Of a stretch of DNA of 64,000 nt, positions 11,409 through 22,310 are shown one piece after another. How positions within the stretch are numbered: the stretch's first letter is position 1; each line of letters opens with the position of its first letter. A model generated the notes under the pieces. That model was given only the letters and a program-made list of their open reading frames with translations. It had not been told where the DNA came from and searched no databases. Both the position numbers and the translations under genes were made by a program. Origin of the DNA: Nicotiana tabacum (Eukaryota > Streptophyta > Magnoliopsida > Solanales > Solanaceae); assembly GCF_000715075.1 (NCBI RefSeq), contig NC_134095.1:45548806-45612805 (forward strand), given 5' to 3'.

Positions 11409-11871
11409 CGTAACAAGAAGGGTTGCAATGTCTTGAACTACGTCGCAGTCGTTGGTTCATCTAAAGAAAACTATTCTTAATTATGTATTTATTATTACAT
11501 TTTCTTTACTAAATCATGCATGTTTATTGCCAAAATTGTCTTGTTTAGCAACGCTACCCCCAATGATACGTACAATATCACCAGATCACAGCTGAGCAGG
11601 TCAAGCAGAGCCAGCGGGAACCAACTAACCTCCCCTCTTTTAAAAAACTCACGATTTTGTTTGGATGCAGGCACTTGAGTTGCAAAGTCATTAAATATAC
11701 TATACACTCACGAGACTCACATTGCTCAGAAATACAACTCTCAGAACCGTTGCACTTACTCACAACTGTTATCTGCACGCAGTTTCCCCAGCAGACACAG
11801 TATCTCCAGTAGTCGTAATATCCCAATCCGCTATTAGCTAAGAAAATTCTATTATCATTTGCCCTTTTACT

Positions 11872-12237
11872 TCTTGCATAAGGCTACCATTCTGTCTTCC
11901 GAGACTAAGCTCTATCTCCATCTGCATTTCTGCATTGCATAAGGCTACCATTCTACCTTCCGAGGTTAAGATCTACCTCCATCTGCATTTCTTGCATTGC
12001 ATAAGGCTACCATTCTGTCTTCCGAGACTAAGCTTTGTCTCCATCTGCATTTCTTGCATTGCATAAGGCTACCATTCTGTCTTCCGAGGTTAAGCTCTAC
12101 CTCCATATGCATTTCTTGCATTGCATAAGGCTAGCATTCTGTCTTCCGAGGTTAAGCTCTACCTCCATCTGCATTTCTTGCATTGCATAAAGCTACAATT
12201 CTGCCTTCCGAGGTTAAGCTCTACCTCTATTTGCATT
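11872..12237 (+). repeat. 62-bp tandem repeat, about 6 copies (A1 3' UTR)
   Basis: Unit contains CATAAGGCTACCATTCT, CTTCCGAG and ATCTGCATTTC. Copies begin near 11877, 11938, 12000, 12062, 12124 and 12186, spaced 61-62 bp. A2 has about eight copies in inverse orientation. Non-coding. Confidence 0.9.
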
Positions 12238-12455
12238 GGCTGAAAGATCGCCACCTTATTTACATTTGCATCGGCTGAAAGATTGCCACTTTATTTTTGC
12301 ATCGGCTGAAAGATCGCCAACTTATTTACATTTACAGGGCTGAAAGATCGCCACCTTATTTACATTTGCATTGGCTGAAAGATCGCCACTTACTTTATTG
12401 CATGGGCTGAAAGATCGCCAAATACTGCATCTCATGGGCTGAAAGATTGCCAAGT
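12238..12455 (+). repeat. ~34-bp tandem repeat, about 7 copies (A1 3' UTR)
   Basis: Unit GGCTGAAAGATCGCCA plus a variable AT-rich spacer. Starts near 12238, 12273, 12304, 12338, 12373, 12405 and 12437 (spacing 31-35 bp). A2 has about twelve copies at 17126-17490, inverted. Confidence 0.9.
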
Positions 12456-12908
12456 TGTCCAAATGCGTCATTGTTCGGAGGCACCATTTTCATAGCCCAA
12501 GAACGCCATGTCATGGCATGAGGATCCCTTTTAATCATTTTCATATCATTATTCAAAGACATCATAGTTCAGAGGCATCATTCTCATAGCCCGAGAGCAT
12601 CATTTCATGGCCTGCGAATCCTTTATTATATGCTTCATGGCCCAGGACATCATGGTCTAAGGACGTCATCTTAATCGTCCAAAGACAAACATTCATGGTC
12701 CGACGGGAATTTGTATCATGTTTAAATTTACGCACGATATATGATTGCATTGCTTATTTACATTTAAACCAGCGAGCAACGACCATCTCAGCAGGAGCGA
12801 TCCCACTCCAGTTCCCGCAGCCCTATCAGACTTCAACCATTCATCCCAATTTGAATATTGCGTCCGTTCTTGAAAAGTCTCCATCGGCATATTCTACCGA
12901 CGGATCCC
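12456..12908 (+). other. Degenerate repeat and spacer region (A1 3' UTR)
   Basis: Up to about 12715 there are loose repeats of CATTTTCATAGCCC / GGCATCATTTCATGGCC style. After that unique-looking sequence leads to the second paired motif. No gene is visible. A2 lacks this part because of the deletion at 17125. Confidence 0.6.
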
Positions 12909-12977
12909 GAACTATATATGGACTGATTCTTATAAAACTAGGGAAATGTAGGCAGCTCAGAAGCCAGAGTATGGCCT
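12909..12977 (+). ncRNA. Paired motif, copy b (A1, upstream of the polypurine tract)
   Basis: CTATAT (12912-12917) pairs with ATGTAG (12946-12951) through one G-U, around a CTGATTC core, followed by GCAGCTCAG. It is divergent from copy a but corresponds to the family B copies that also sit just before the polypurine tract (38963, 55683). Confidence 0.45.
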
Positions 12978-13055
12978 AAGTCTCCTCGAACCATTTCGTT
13001 TGGTCAAAATTGGCCAACATATCTTTACCCAACAACTCTTTCATCCTTCTCGGGT

Positions 13056-13068
13056 AAAGAGGGGCAGC
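13056..13068 (+). other. Polypurine tract of A1
   Basis: AAAGAGGGGCAGC directly abuts the 3' LTR start. The same tract precedes the 3' LTRs of B1 (39125-39138) and, with one change, B2 (55849-55861). It primes plus-strand DNA synthesis in LTR elements. Confidence 0.85.
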
Positions 13069-16000
13069 TGTTGATACCCAATTTTTTCCTGTATATTTTT
13101 AATATACAAAATACTTTCAAAATAGCATGTATATGCATATATAAGTATGTCCCAGGGTTTCAATATTTTTCCCAATTTTTAAAGGCTTTTTAAATCAATT
13201 TATTGCCCTATTTCATAAAACAAAAACCCAATAATTATCCCCAAAATTATCATTTTTGGTGATTCATTTAGTGGATTCTCATATTTATACTAAAATATAT
13301 CTAACATAATTTTTGCATATTTTTACAAATTTATTTAGCATTTTTAGGCTAAATTGCATATAATTGCAATATTATCCTCTTCTAAGATTTAATTGTAATT
13401 ATATTTATAAAATTGGCTCCAGTATTTTTTATTTGATAATTATGTATTATTAATCATCTTAGCGCTAATTTATTTTCAGAAATTATTTTACCATTTTTAT
13501 AAAATCAAACAAGGGAAAAGTGGTCATTTAAATGCTAGCCCCGTTTATTTCAATTATAGCCCTAAATCAACCCTCAATTAAACCCAATCTCAAACCCAAT
13601 TACCCTGACCCAAACCCCGTTCAAACCGACCCAGACCCGTTTCCCACCTACCCTCTCTAATCACAACCGTAGATCTCCCAGATCAACGGTCCCCATTTCC
13701 ATTTCCTTTTTTAATTCCCCATCACCCCCTAACCCTAATCATTTCCCGTTTGAAGCCGCCCTTGAGTTCCCCCTCTCCCAATTCTCTCTCAATGTCTTTT
13801 AGAAACCCTGGCCGCCACCTTCAATCATCACCTAAAATCGACCACATCCAGAGCTTCCAAAGCCATTGATGGCCTGTATATACCTCCTACGACTCCTTCA
13901 TGCTCGATTATCATGGCCTCAAGGCCAGACTTTGAAGAAATTTGGTCTAGACCTCGTATGTTTTTAGTGCTATGGCTGTCTCTGGTCATCCTCAACCTTG
14001 CTCCGGCCGGCTATGGCTATTCAAGCCTGATCTCGACCTCTCCTGCTTAGATCGATGATTTCCAAGCCTTTCTCACACTTTGGGTTTCTTCTGAAACCCT
14101 AACCTTCGAGGTTCTTCTGATTCTTTTAGATCCGTTGTCGATCTGTGTTCTCTCCAAACTTTTTGCATGTTTTCTTAAAGTTTCTTTTGAAACCTTACCT
14201 TCAAAACCTTTATCTTTTCCGATTTAGAGTTTTGTTAAGTTATTTCGAAGCTTTTCTTATTTTTTTAAACATGCCGTTCTTCTACTGTGTTTCTTATGTT
14301 GATTCTTCTATTGTGTTTCTTATGATATTCTTCTACTGTGTTTCTTATGTTGATTATTCTACTGTGTCTCTTATGTTGTTCTTCTACTGTGTTTCTTTAT
14401 GTTAAAAATCTTGGCCCTTTCTTAAGGTTTCTGATTTTATTTTTTTCGTTGATAATTTTGCCTGATTCTTTTGTCTTTCATCTCTATACTCGATTGATGG
14501 TGAAAACCTTAAATTTGGGGGGTTCACTCGAGTTTTGAGGCTATTTGCTATGTGATTTGCTTGTCCTTCATCTCTGAACTTGTTTGGTTTCGAAACCCTA
14601 ATTTCTTTGGACCTATTTGGGTTTCTGAAGTTGTTTCATTTGTTGCTTGACTGAATTTCAAAATCTTTTGTTTCTTTATATGATTCTGAATCCCTGCTAA
14701 ACTCTTCTAAGGTCTTTCTACTGGACCCTTTTCATGCTATTTGATATTCTCTCCCTTCTCCATTGCTGAGTTACTGAAACTGACTTATTTGGCTACCATG
14801 TTCCTATAGTCCACTACTTACTGATTTTGCAATTGCATGACACTTTTCTTTGTCCTAAATTCAGCCTCGCATGCCTAATACTTGTGTGCTCTTTATATAT
14901 GCTGAGCTTCCCCTCTGAAATGACTTTCAATTTTTGACTAATTTCAGACCTCCTTGTGTAAGTCTGATTGATGCTTTCCTTGTTTAACTAATTTCCCTGT
15001 TTCTTGGTTTGATTTGAAAACTTTCCTTAGCCTTTATGACTTGGTTTATTCATGAACCAGTAATTTTGAATCTCTGACTCCTTGATTTACTATGTACTGA
15101 TTGATTCTTACCTTATTTGTTTAACCATATATTTCAAAGATCCTTCCCTTAATTAAACTCCTATGTATTTACCCCTAATTGTATACTTTGCACAAGATGC
15201 TTATTTGATCTCTTTCCTTAAATGATTTCTGTTCATTACCGTTTAAGTTCGAACTCCTTAATTAAAGGAAGTTCTTCTACTGATTGATTTTAATTGGTAC
15301 ATGGTTATTTTCTTGCCTTATTCTCTGCCTGTTTTCAAACTATAAATACCATGCTCTTTCATTGACACAAACACACACGAACATTCTTAGTTTTCTGAAC
15401 TCACACTCACATTCAAAAAGCACTCTCTCTTGTTACTTGTACTGTGACATGTTTTCTTTCAAGTGCTGCTACTGCTGTGTTTTGCTTCTTTGAATTTGGT
15501 ATGTCCTGATTAAGGTTTTTAGAAACTACAACAATGTGTTTATTTAATATATTCACTTGCATGTCGGCCTATTGCTTGTGTTTAGTTTAGAATTTACTTT
15601 AGCATGATGTAGTTTCCTTCCTATTATGAATCCCAAATCCCCTACCCTCATGTGTTTGATGCTAATGGTTTGTTTGAGGCTTGAAAGTATCAAGTATTAT
15701 TGTCTATGGGTCAAACTTGATTCCCCTGGAATCATAACCTCCATGTCACTATCATATGTTGTATATTCTTGTTGATTTATAAGCATAACAGCACTCTCTA
15801 TTGCCGTGCATGCCTAGAATGAGCTAAATGTCTAAGTACACGGACTCTTTGTAACTTCCCTATTCCCCTGAACCCCTTTTGTGTACCTTTTTGTAGTTGT
15901 TTCCCTCTCCTTTATTCCCAAGAACTCTGCTCTTCACTTGCGCACTCTCTTAGACTTTAAGTTCCGCCCCCTCCTGTGAGCCTTGCTTTAGGACCCTTTG

Positions 16001-16939
16001 AGCTCCCTCTGAACTTGGACACTTGAGGGCTGGCCTTTCCACACTGCACTTATCCCCATTCTGATAATATAATTTGGGTGTAAGCACTACCCGGAGTCTT
16101 ATTAAGGCTCTTAGGGAACTCTGACACACTCAATTTGGAGAAAGGCCTTGGATCAATGGTCTTTGAGTTGGGTTTATCTTGTAACTCAGAGAGGAAGTTA
16201 CAATCAGGCTTCCTCTGGTTGTACTTTTATTTGTATTTGGATGTAATTTTATTTTAGTTTGTAATAATTTGTAACAAACATTTGGGGCTGGTTAATGAAA
16301 AAGAGTGGGTAACTATGTATGCAAAGGGTAGAAATCATGACTATAGGACTACTATATTCCTGCATACTCAACCTCGTATAAAAACCATGTCTATAGGATT
16401 ATGCATATTCAATTATATCTAGAAATCATGTCTATAGGATTCTGCATATTCAAACATCACTTAGAAATCATGTTTATAGGATTTTGCATATTCAACTTCA
16501 TGTGTAGCCCCTCATCGAGGAGTGATTACCAGGTATTGTGTGGAGTGATCCATATTGTTAATAAACCTAGGACCCACTTTCCCTTATTTCTTTATTTCTT
16601 TTATCATTTCAACTCCTTCTCTAAAATATCAACTTTCTTTGCCGTTTCCAAACTTTGTTTATTTGCAAACCATTATATGAAATCCCCTCTTATTTGAGCC
16701 TTATTTGTTTACATGTTAATTGCACCCCAAATTCACAATAATTGTCTGGTCGGGAACCACACTAGTCGATTCTGAGGGGTGCCTAACACCTTCCCCTTGG
16801 AATAATTTCAAGCCCTTACCCTAATCTCCGGTTATTCAAAATTAAACTCTTTTGGTGTCCTAATGCACCCTAATCATTAGGTGGTGACTCTTCAAACACA
16901 AACCTAATTCCCCAAAAGAATGAGTTGTCCCTTCCAAAG
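13069..16939 (+). repeat. 3' LTR of A1, internally deleted and end-truncated
   Basis: Collinear with the 5' LTR from TGTTGATA. Near 16502 it jumps from the position equivalent to about 4795 to that of about 5671, removing roughly 0.88 kb. It then continues to GTCCCTTCCAAA (16939) and stops about 70 bp short of the LTR end. A 16-bp unmatched stretch and the inverted LTR end of A2 follow. Confidence 0.85.
15341..15348 (+). promoter_or_regulatory. Putative LTR TATA box (A1 3' LTR)
   Basis: TATAAATA in the same context as at 3636. Outward transcription from here would run toward the inverted A2 copy and could yield antisense RNA of A2; inferred only. Confidence 0.4.
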
Positions 16940-16955
16940 GAATGAGCTAGGTGGA

Positions 16956-17125
16956 TGTCACGCCCCCTTTTTCTAGAGCAAAATCGGGTTTATGACATTT
17001 GGAGGCACAACTAATTCCTTTTGGGAATTAGGTTTGTATTTGAAGAGTCGCCAACTAATGATTAGGGTGCATTAGGACACCAAAAGTGTTTGATTTTGAA
17101 TAACCAGAGATTAGGGCAAGGGCAA
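16956..17125 (-). repeat. Remnant of the A2 3' LTR (last ~170 bp, inverted)
   Basis: Starts TGTCACGCCCCC, the inverse of an LTR end, and follows the U5 sequence back to about GATTAGGGCAAGGG. It then passes straight into the ~34-bp repeats. About 4.3 kb of LTR plus the 3' part of the untranslated region with polypurine tract is therefore missing. Confidence 0.8.
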
Positions 17126-17490
17126 TCTTTTAGCCATGCAAATGAAAACAAGTGGCGATCTTTCAGCCATGCAAATGTAAAGGTGGCGATCTTTCAGCCA
17201 TGCAAATAAGGTGACGATCTTTCAGCCGATGCAAATGTAAATAAGGTGGCGATCTTTCAGCCAATGCAAAAATAAAGTGGCGATCTTTCAGCCATGCAAA
17301 TGTAAATAAGGTGGCGATCTTTCAGCCGATGCAAAAATAAAGTGGCGATCTTTCAGCCATGCAAATGTAAACAAGGTGGCAATCTTTCAGCCATGCAAAT
17401 TTAAAGGTGGCAATCTTTCATCCATGCAAATGTAAAGGTGGCAATCTTTCAGCCATGCAAATAAAGTGGTGATCTTTCAACCAATGCAAA
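17126..17490 (-). repeat. ~34-bp tandem repeat, about 12 copies (A2 3' UTR)
   Basis: Inverse of the A1 array: GGCGATCTTTCAGCC plus ATGCAAAT spacer, at intervals of about 29-33 bp. More copies than in A1 (about 7), which shows expansion or contraction after the copies separated. Confidence 0.9.
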
Positions 17491-17970
17491 TGGAGGTAGA
17501 GCTTAACCTCGGAAGGTTGAATGGTAGCCTTATGCAATGCAAGAAATGCAGATGGAGACATAGCTTAGTCTCGGAAGGCAGAATGGTAGCCTTATACAAT
17601 GCAAGAAATGCAGATGGAGGTAGATCTTAACCTCAGAAGGCAGAATGGTAGCCTTATGCAATACAAGAATGCAGATGGAGACAGAGCTTAGTCTCGGAAA
17701 GGAGAATGGTAGCCTTATTTAATGTAAGAATGTAGATGGAGGCAGAGTTTAGTCTCGGAAGGCAGAATGGTAGCCTTATGCAATGCAAAAAATGCAGATG
17801 GAGGCAGAGCTTAGTCTCGGAAGGTAGAACGGCAGCCTTATGCAATGCAAAAATGCAGATGGAGACAAAGCTTAGTCTCGGAAGGTAGAATGGTAGGCTT
17901 ATGCAATGCAAGAATGCAGATGGAGACAAAGCTTAGTCTCGAAAGGTAGAATGGTAGCCTTATGTAAGAA
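17487..17970 (-). repeat. 62-bp tandem repeat, about 8 copies (A2 3' UTR)
   Basis: AGCCTTATGCAATGCAAG recurs near 17527, 17589, 17651, 17712, 17773, 17834, 17896 and 17957, spacing 61-62 bp. It is the inverse of the A1 array at 11872. An apparent 91-codon minus-strand ORF (17654-17929) is a by-product of the periodicity. Confidence 0.9.
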
Positions 17971-18432
17971 GTAAAAGGGCACATGCTAAAAGAATTTTCT
18001 TAGCTGATAGCGGGTTGCGATATTGCGACTGCTAGGGATACTGTGTCTGCTGGGGACACTGCGTGCAGATAGAAGCTGTGAGTAAGTACAACGGTTCTGA
18101 GAGTTGTATTTCTGAGCAATGTGAGTCTCGTGAGTGTATAGTATATTTGATGATTTTGCAACTCAAGTGCCTACATCCAAAGAAAAATCGTGAGTTTTGT
18201 AAAAGGGGGAGGTTAGTTCGTATCCCCGTTGGCTCTACTTGACCTGCTCGGCTGTGATCTGGAGATACTGTACGTATCATTGGGGGTAGCATTGCTAAAC
18301 AAGGCAATTTTGGCAATAAACATGCATGATTTAGTAAAGAAAATGTAACAATAAATGCATAATTAAGAATAGTTTTCTTTAGATGAACCAACGATTGCGA
18401 CGTGGTTCAAGACATTGCAACCCTTCTTGTTA
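17971..18432 (-). other. A2 3' UTR spacer
   Basis: Corresponds inversely to A1 11410-11870. A 119-codon frame (18032-18391) is open on the minus strand, but A1 does not keep it, so I do not call it a gene. Confidence 0.6.
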
Positions 18433-18552
18433 CGGAATTTTGAGGGTCCTCCTCAAAATTCCGCCACAATTTACTAGGTTGCTACTTCTGACTGCCACTA
18501 GCAATAATTGGCTGAAATCAACTTCGAAATTTTGAGGGTCCTCCTCAAAATT
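18433..18552 (-). ncRNA. Twin hairpins (A2 3' UTR)
   Basis: CGGAATTTTGAGG (18433-18445) pairs perfectly with CCTCAAAATTCCG (18451-18463). The second, 18528-18537 with 18543-18552, keeps 10 bp. Counterparts of those at 11290 and 11382. Confidence 0.6.
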
Positions 18553-18599
18553 CTGCCCCAGTTTCCAATTGCAGGGGGAAATGAAAATTTTATTGAATT

Positions 18600-18664
18600 G
18601 TGACCAAACCCATAAGGCTGCCTACGTATGCTCTCTTAAACGGGAATCGGGTCAGGCGTAGTTC
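18600..18664 (-). ncRNA. Paired CTACG/CGTAG motif, copy c (A2)
   Basis: On the minus strand: GAACTACG, CCGATTCC, CATACGTAGGCAGCC, GGGTTTGGTCAC. CTACG and CGTAG pair perfectly (18657-18661 with 18622-18626). It lies just beyond the integrase end, as in A1. Confidence 0.55.
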
Positions 18665-18689
18665 AAATTACATCATATGAGGAAAGCAT

Positions 18690-20128
18690 AAAGATTACAT
18701 ATAGTAACGCTTGACTGCATCTGAATTGATCGGCTTCAGCTAGACTTCTCCGTCCATTTCTGTGAGTATGAGGGCTCCTCCTATCAGAACCCGGTGAACC
18801 ATGTATGGACCCTGCCAGTTGGGAAAGTATTTCCCCTTGGCTTCATCTTGATGCGTAAGTTTTTTCTTTAACACTAGCTACCCCGGTGTGAACTGTCTCA
18901 GCTTGACCCTTTTGTTGAAGGCTTTGGACATTTTGTTCTGATAAAGTTGACCATGGCAAACTGAATTCATTCTCTTTCCATCCATAAGAGCCAGCTGCTT
19001 GTAACGATTCTTCACCCACTCTACATCGTCGAGCTTAGCTTCTTGTATGATCCTTAGGGAGGGAATTTCCACTTCGGCGGGAATGACTGCCTCTGTACCG
19101 TAAACCAGCATATAGGGGGTTTCCCCGGTTGATGTGCGGACTATGGTGCGACATCCCAATAAAGCAAATGATAACTTCTCGTGCCACTGCTTATGCTTCT
19201 CTATCATTTTCCTCAATATCTTCTTGATATTCTTATTGGCGGCTTCTACGGCTCCATTCATTTGAGGCCTGTAGGCTGTAGAATTCTTGTGTTTGCTATT
19301 GAAAGTTTCACACATAGCTTTCATCAAGTCACTATTGAGGTTGGAGCCATTATCAGTAATGATTGACTCTGGAATCCCGAAAACAATGTGGTCGCGGACA
19401 AAGTCTGCCACGACTTTCTTAGTCACTGCTCTATAAGATGCTGCTTCGACCCATTTGGTGAAATAGTCGATTGCTACTAGGATAAACCTGTGCCCGTTGG
19501 AAGAGGCAGGCTCGATTGGTCCAATAACATCCATTCTCCAAGCGGCGAATGGCCATGGTGAGCTTGTTGCATTAAGCTCGCATGGAGGTACCTTTATCAT
19601 GTCTGCATGTATCTGACAGCGGTGGCATTTTCGGACATATTGGATGCAATCCATCTCCATAGTTATCCAAAAGTAACCAGCTCAGAGTATCTTCTTTGCT
19701 AAGACAAAGCCATTCATATGCATACCGCAGGTCCTAGTGTGAATTTCCCCTAGTAGCCTGGATGCTTCCTTTGCGTCAACACATCTTAGCAATCCTAAAT
19801 CAGGAGTCCTCCTATATAGGATTCCTCCACTATGAAAGAAATTGTTGGACAACCTCCGAAGTGTGTGTTTCTGAGTAGGATTTTCAAGTTCTGGGTATTC
19901 TCCTTTCGTCAAATATTCCTTGATATCATGAAACCAAGGTTTTCTGTCTGCTTCTTCCTCAACATGAGCACAATAAGCTGGATGATCATGGATCTTTATC
20001 GGAATGAGATCAATGAAGTTCTTGTTTGGATGTTGTATCATAGATGATAGGGTAGCCAATGCATCAACGAACTCATTCTGGACTCTGGGAACATGTTGGA
20101 ATTCTGTCTTTGTGAACCTTTTCCTCAA
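18690..20128 (-). pseudogene. Integrase, A2
   Basis: Minus-strand frame from HVPRVQNEFVDALATL (20128) through a stop near 19680 into the core (19660-18878), then TPG, one stop, and the intact tail LVLK...QGPYMVHR...INSDAVK that A1 partly lacks. The zinc motif is better kept: H in EIHTRTCGMH and CHRC in KCHRCQIH. The triad is D of MDVIGP, D of ITDNGSN and E of NGAVEAAN with 35 residues between the last two. Two residues are lost at RDHIVFGIP (A1: LIVCQFGIL). The enzyme would insert the DNA copy into the genome; with its stops this copy is inactive. Confidence 0.9.
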
Positions 20129-20535
20129 TTCCTATACATAATGCAGATACGGGAGTATCTCTAAGTTCTTGGTTGCCTATTCCTCTCGGACCTGATGTAT
20201 AAGTAAGTCTGAATCTCCGATCACTAGCAACTCTTGAATGTTCATGTCAATAGCCATCTTGAGCCCTAAGATGCAGGCTTCGTACTCGGCCATGTTGTTG
20301 GTACACAGGAACCTGAGTTTGGCAGACACCGGATAATGCTGACCGGTTTTTGATACCAGGACGGCTCCTATGCCAACTTCCTTGAAGTTTGCTGCTCCGT
20401 CGAAAAATATTCTCCAACCGTCATAGGATTTTGCAATATCTTCTCCTATGAATGATACCTCTTCGTTAGGAAAATACGTTTTAGGGGTTCGTATTCTCCG
20501 TTCACAGGATTTTCAGCATGGTGGTCTGCTAGTGC
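20129..20535 (-). pseudogene. Second RNase H domain, A2
   Basis: The reverse strand encodes WRIFFDGAANF, NNMAEYEACILGL and LLVIGDSDL, the acidic motifs of the plant/archaeal-type RNase H of TAT elements. Stops occur at about 20180 and 20149, and a TAG precedes it at 20536. NNMAEYEA is the expected form, where A1 has NNMPEYEA. Confidence 0.8.
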
Positions 20536-22084
20536 CTACCCCTTGATCGCTTTCTGAGTCATATAGACAATGTTGAATTCACTCAACAGGATTTGCCACT
20601 TGGCTAGCTTGCTAGTGGGCATGGGCTTCTGGAAGATGTACTTCAAGGGATCCATCCTTGATATGAGATATGTAGTATAGACATAGAAATAGTGCCTCAG
20701 CTTCTGAGCTACCCAAGTCAAAGCACAACAACTGCGCTCTAACAGAGATACCGGGCCTCGTCCGGGGTGAACTTCTTATTGAGGTAATAAATGTCCTGTT
20801 CCTTCCTCCCCGTCATACTGCCCCAGAACACAACTGAATGCTCCATCCGATACTGCAAGGTGGAGTAATAAGGGTCTACCTGGCTCAGGCGGAACTAAGA
20901 CTGGTGGTGTTGACAGGTATTCCTTGATTCTGTCGAAAGCTTTTTGGCAATCATCAGTCCATTTGGTAGCGGCGTCCTTCTTCAACATCTTAAAGATCAA
21001 CTTACAAATAATTGTAGATTGTGCTATGAACCGGCTAATGTAGTTAAGTCTCCCCAAGAAACTCATCACGTCCTTTTTGTTCTTTGGCGTGGCAATTCTT
21101 GAATAGCTTTGACCTTTGATGGATCCAGTTCTATTCCTCGGAGACTCACAATAAACCCAAGTAGTTTTCCGGCAGGAACCCCAAATGCACACTTTGCGGG
21201 ATTTAGTTTTAGGTTGTACCTCCGTAGTCTGTTGAAGAACTTCCTCAAATCTTCCATGTGGTCAGTGGCTTTCTTGGACTTGATAATAACATCATCTACT
21301 TACACCTCTATCTCCTTGTGTATCATATTGTGGAAGATGGTAGTCATGACCCTCATGTAGGTGGCCCCTGCATTTTTCAGGTCGAACGACATCATCTTGT
21401 AACAGTACATTCCCCATGGCGTAATGAAAGCCGTTTTCTCAGAATCTTCTTCATCCATCCAGATCTGATGATACCCAGCGAAACAATCCACAAATGACTG
21501 CAATTCATGCTTGGCGCAATTGTCGATCAGGATGTGTATGTTTGGCAAGGGGAAGTCATCTTTCGGACTGGCTCGATTGAGATCCCGGTAGTCGACACAG
21601 ACTCTGACCTTTCCGTCCTTCTTTGGTACTGGCACAATGTTGGCTAACCATGTTGGGTATTTTACTACCCTGAGAACCTTGGCTTTGGCTTGCTTAGTGA
21701 CTTCTTCCTTGATTTTCAAACTCATGTGAGGCTTAAGCTTTCTGAGCTTTTGCTTTACCAGTGGACATGTCGGATCGGTTGGCAATTTGTGAGCCACAAT
21801 AGATGTACTCAGACCAGTCATATCATTATACGACCAAGCGAATATGTCTTCATATTCCCTTAGAAATTCTGTGTATTCCTTCTTTTCTGGTGGCGATAAG
21901 TGGACACTGATTCTTGTTTCTTTGACGTTCTCTGCATCTCCCAGGTTAACAATCTTGGTCTCGTCTAGGTTGGACTTAGGTCTATTCTCAAAATTCTCAA
22001 CTTCCTTAACAATCTCTTCTGGTATGTCATCTTCCTATGAATCTATGTCCGTTTGTTGTGTTGTCTCGTTGCATGTCATAGTCA
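20536..22084 (-). pseudogene. Reverse transcriptase and first RNase H region, A2
   Basis: From NETTQQTDIDS (about 22070), through an in-frame stop near 22035, the RT motifs run in order: TWLANIVPVPKKDGK, VCVDYRDLNRA, PLPNIHILIDN, CFAGYHQIWMDEED, then EVxVDD. The catalytic YVDD has its Tyr codon changed to TAA (21300-21302), so no full RT can be made. The frame continues to LRGIELDPSKVKAIQELP (21066), shifts to SFLGRLNYISRF (21192-20776) and then to LTWVAQKLRHYF (20721-20536). Together with A1 it shows family A once had a standard TAT polymerase. Confidence 0.9.
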
Positions 22085-22310
22085 TTGGTTCATCAAGATA
22101 AGTAATAGTAATGTTGTACAAGTAAAGTAATGAGAGAAAACAATAGTAATAAGTGTCGATTTATAAGAAAAGTCAAAATGCTTTGATAAATTGCATAATA
22201 ATTGTTTTGAACATTGGAGATCTTATTGCAGGAATTGAAAACATGCGAAAAATAAAAAATCTTTTAGTAAATCAAAACGATGCTTAATTTAGCCTTGCTA
22301 CCCTAAGGCT
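22085..22310 (-). other. Intron-like spacer between protease and RT (A2)
   Basis: Counterpart of A1 7600-7817. The frame of the protease side ends at ARRALG followed by a stop (about 22303), and the RT-side frame resumes after about 200 T-rich bases. Fits the intron reported in this position of Ogre elements; splice sites not identified. Confidence 0.45.

Larger units (their letters stand above)
1362..16939 (+). mobile_element. Element A1: Ogre-like (TAT lineage Ty3/gypsy) LTR retrotransposon, defective
   Basis: Order on the plus strand: LTR (TGTTGATA...GCGACA), PBS, leader, small ORF, deleted gag-protease, intron-like spacer, RT, RNase H, integrase, long 3' untranslated region with tandem repeats, polypurine tract, second LTR. 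RT before integrase identifies Ty3/gypsy. LTRs near 5 kb, a small ORF ahead of gag and the RT/RNase H sequence style identify the Ogre/TAT branch. Several stops and frameshifts make it inactive. By eye the first ~240 bp of the two LTRs differ at roughly 4% of positions, so the insertion is not recent. The 5-bp left flank (GCCAC, 1357-1361) has no partner at the right end because the 3' LTR terminus is missing. Confidence 0.9.

Noticed and set aside
11872..12455. Regular repeats that might suggest a CRISPR-like array
   Set aside because: Units are directly adjacent with repeated, not unique, spacers, in a plant retrotransposon 3' UTR; no cas-type genes.
17654..18391. Minus-strand frames of 91 and 119 codons in the A2 3' UTR
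   Set aside because: The first follows the 62-bp repeat period; the second is not kept in A1.
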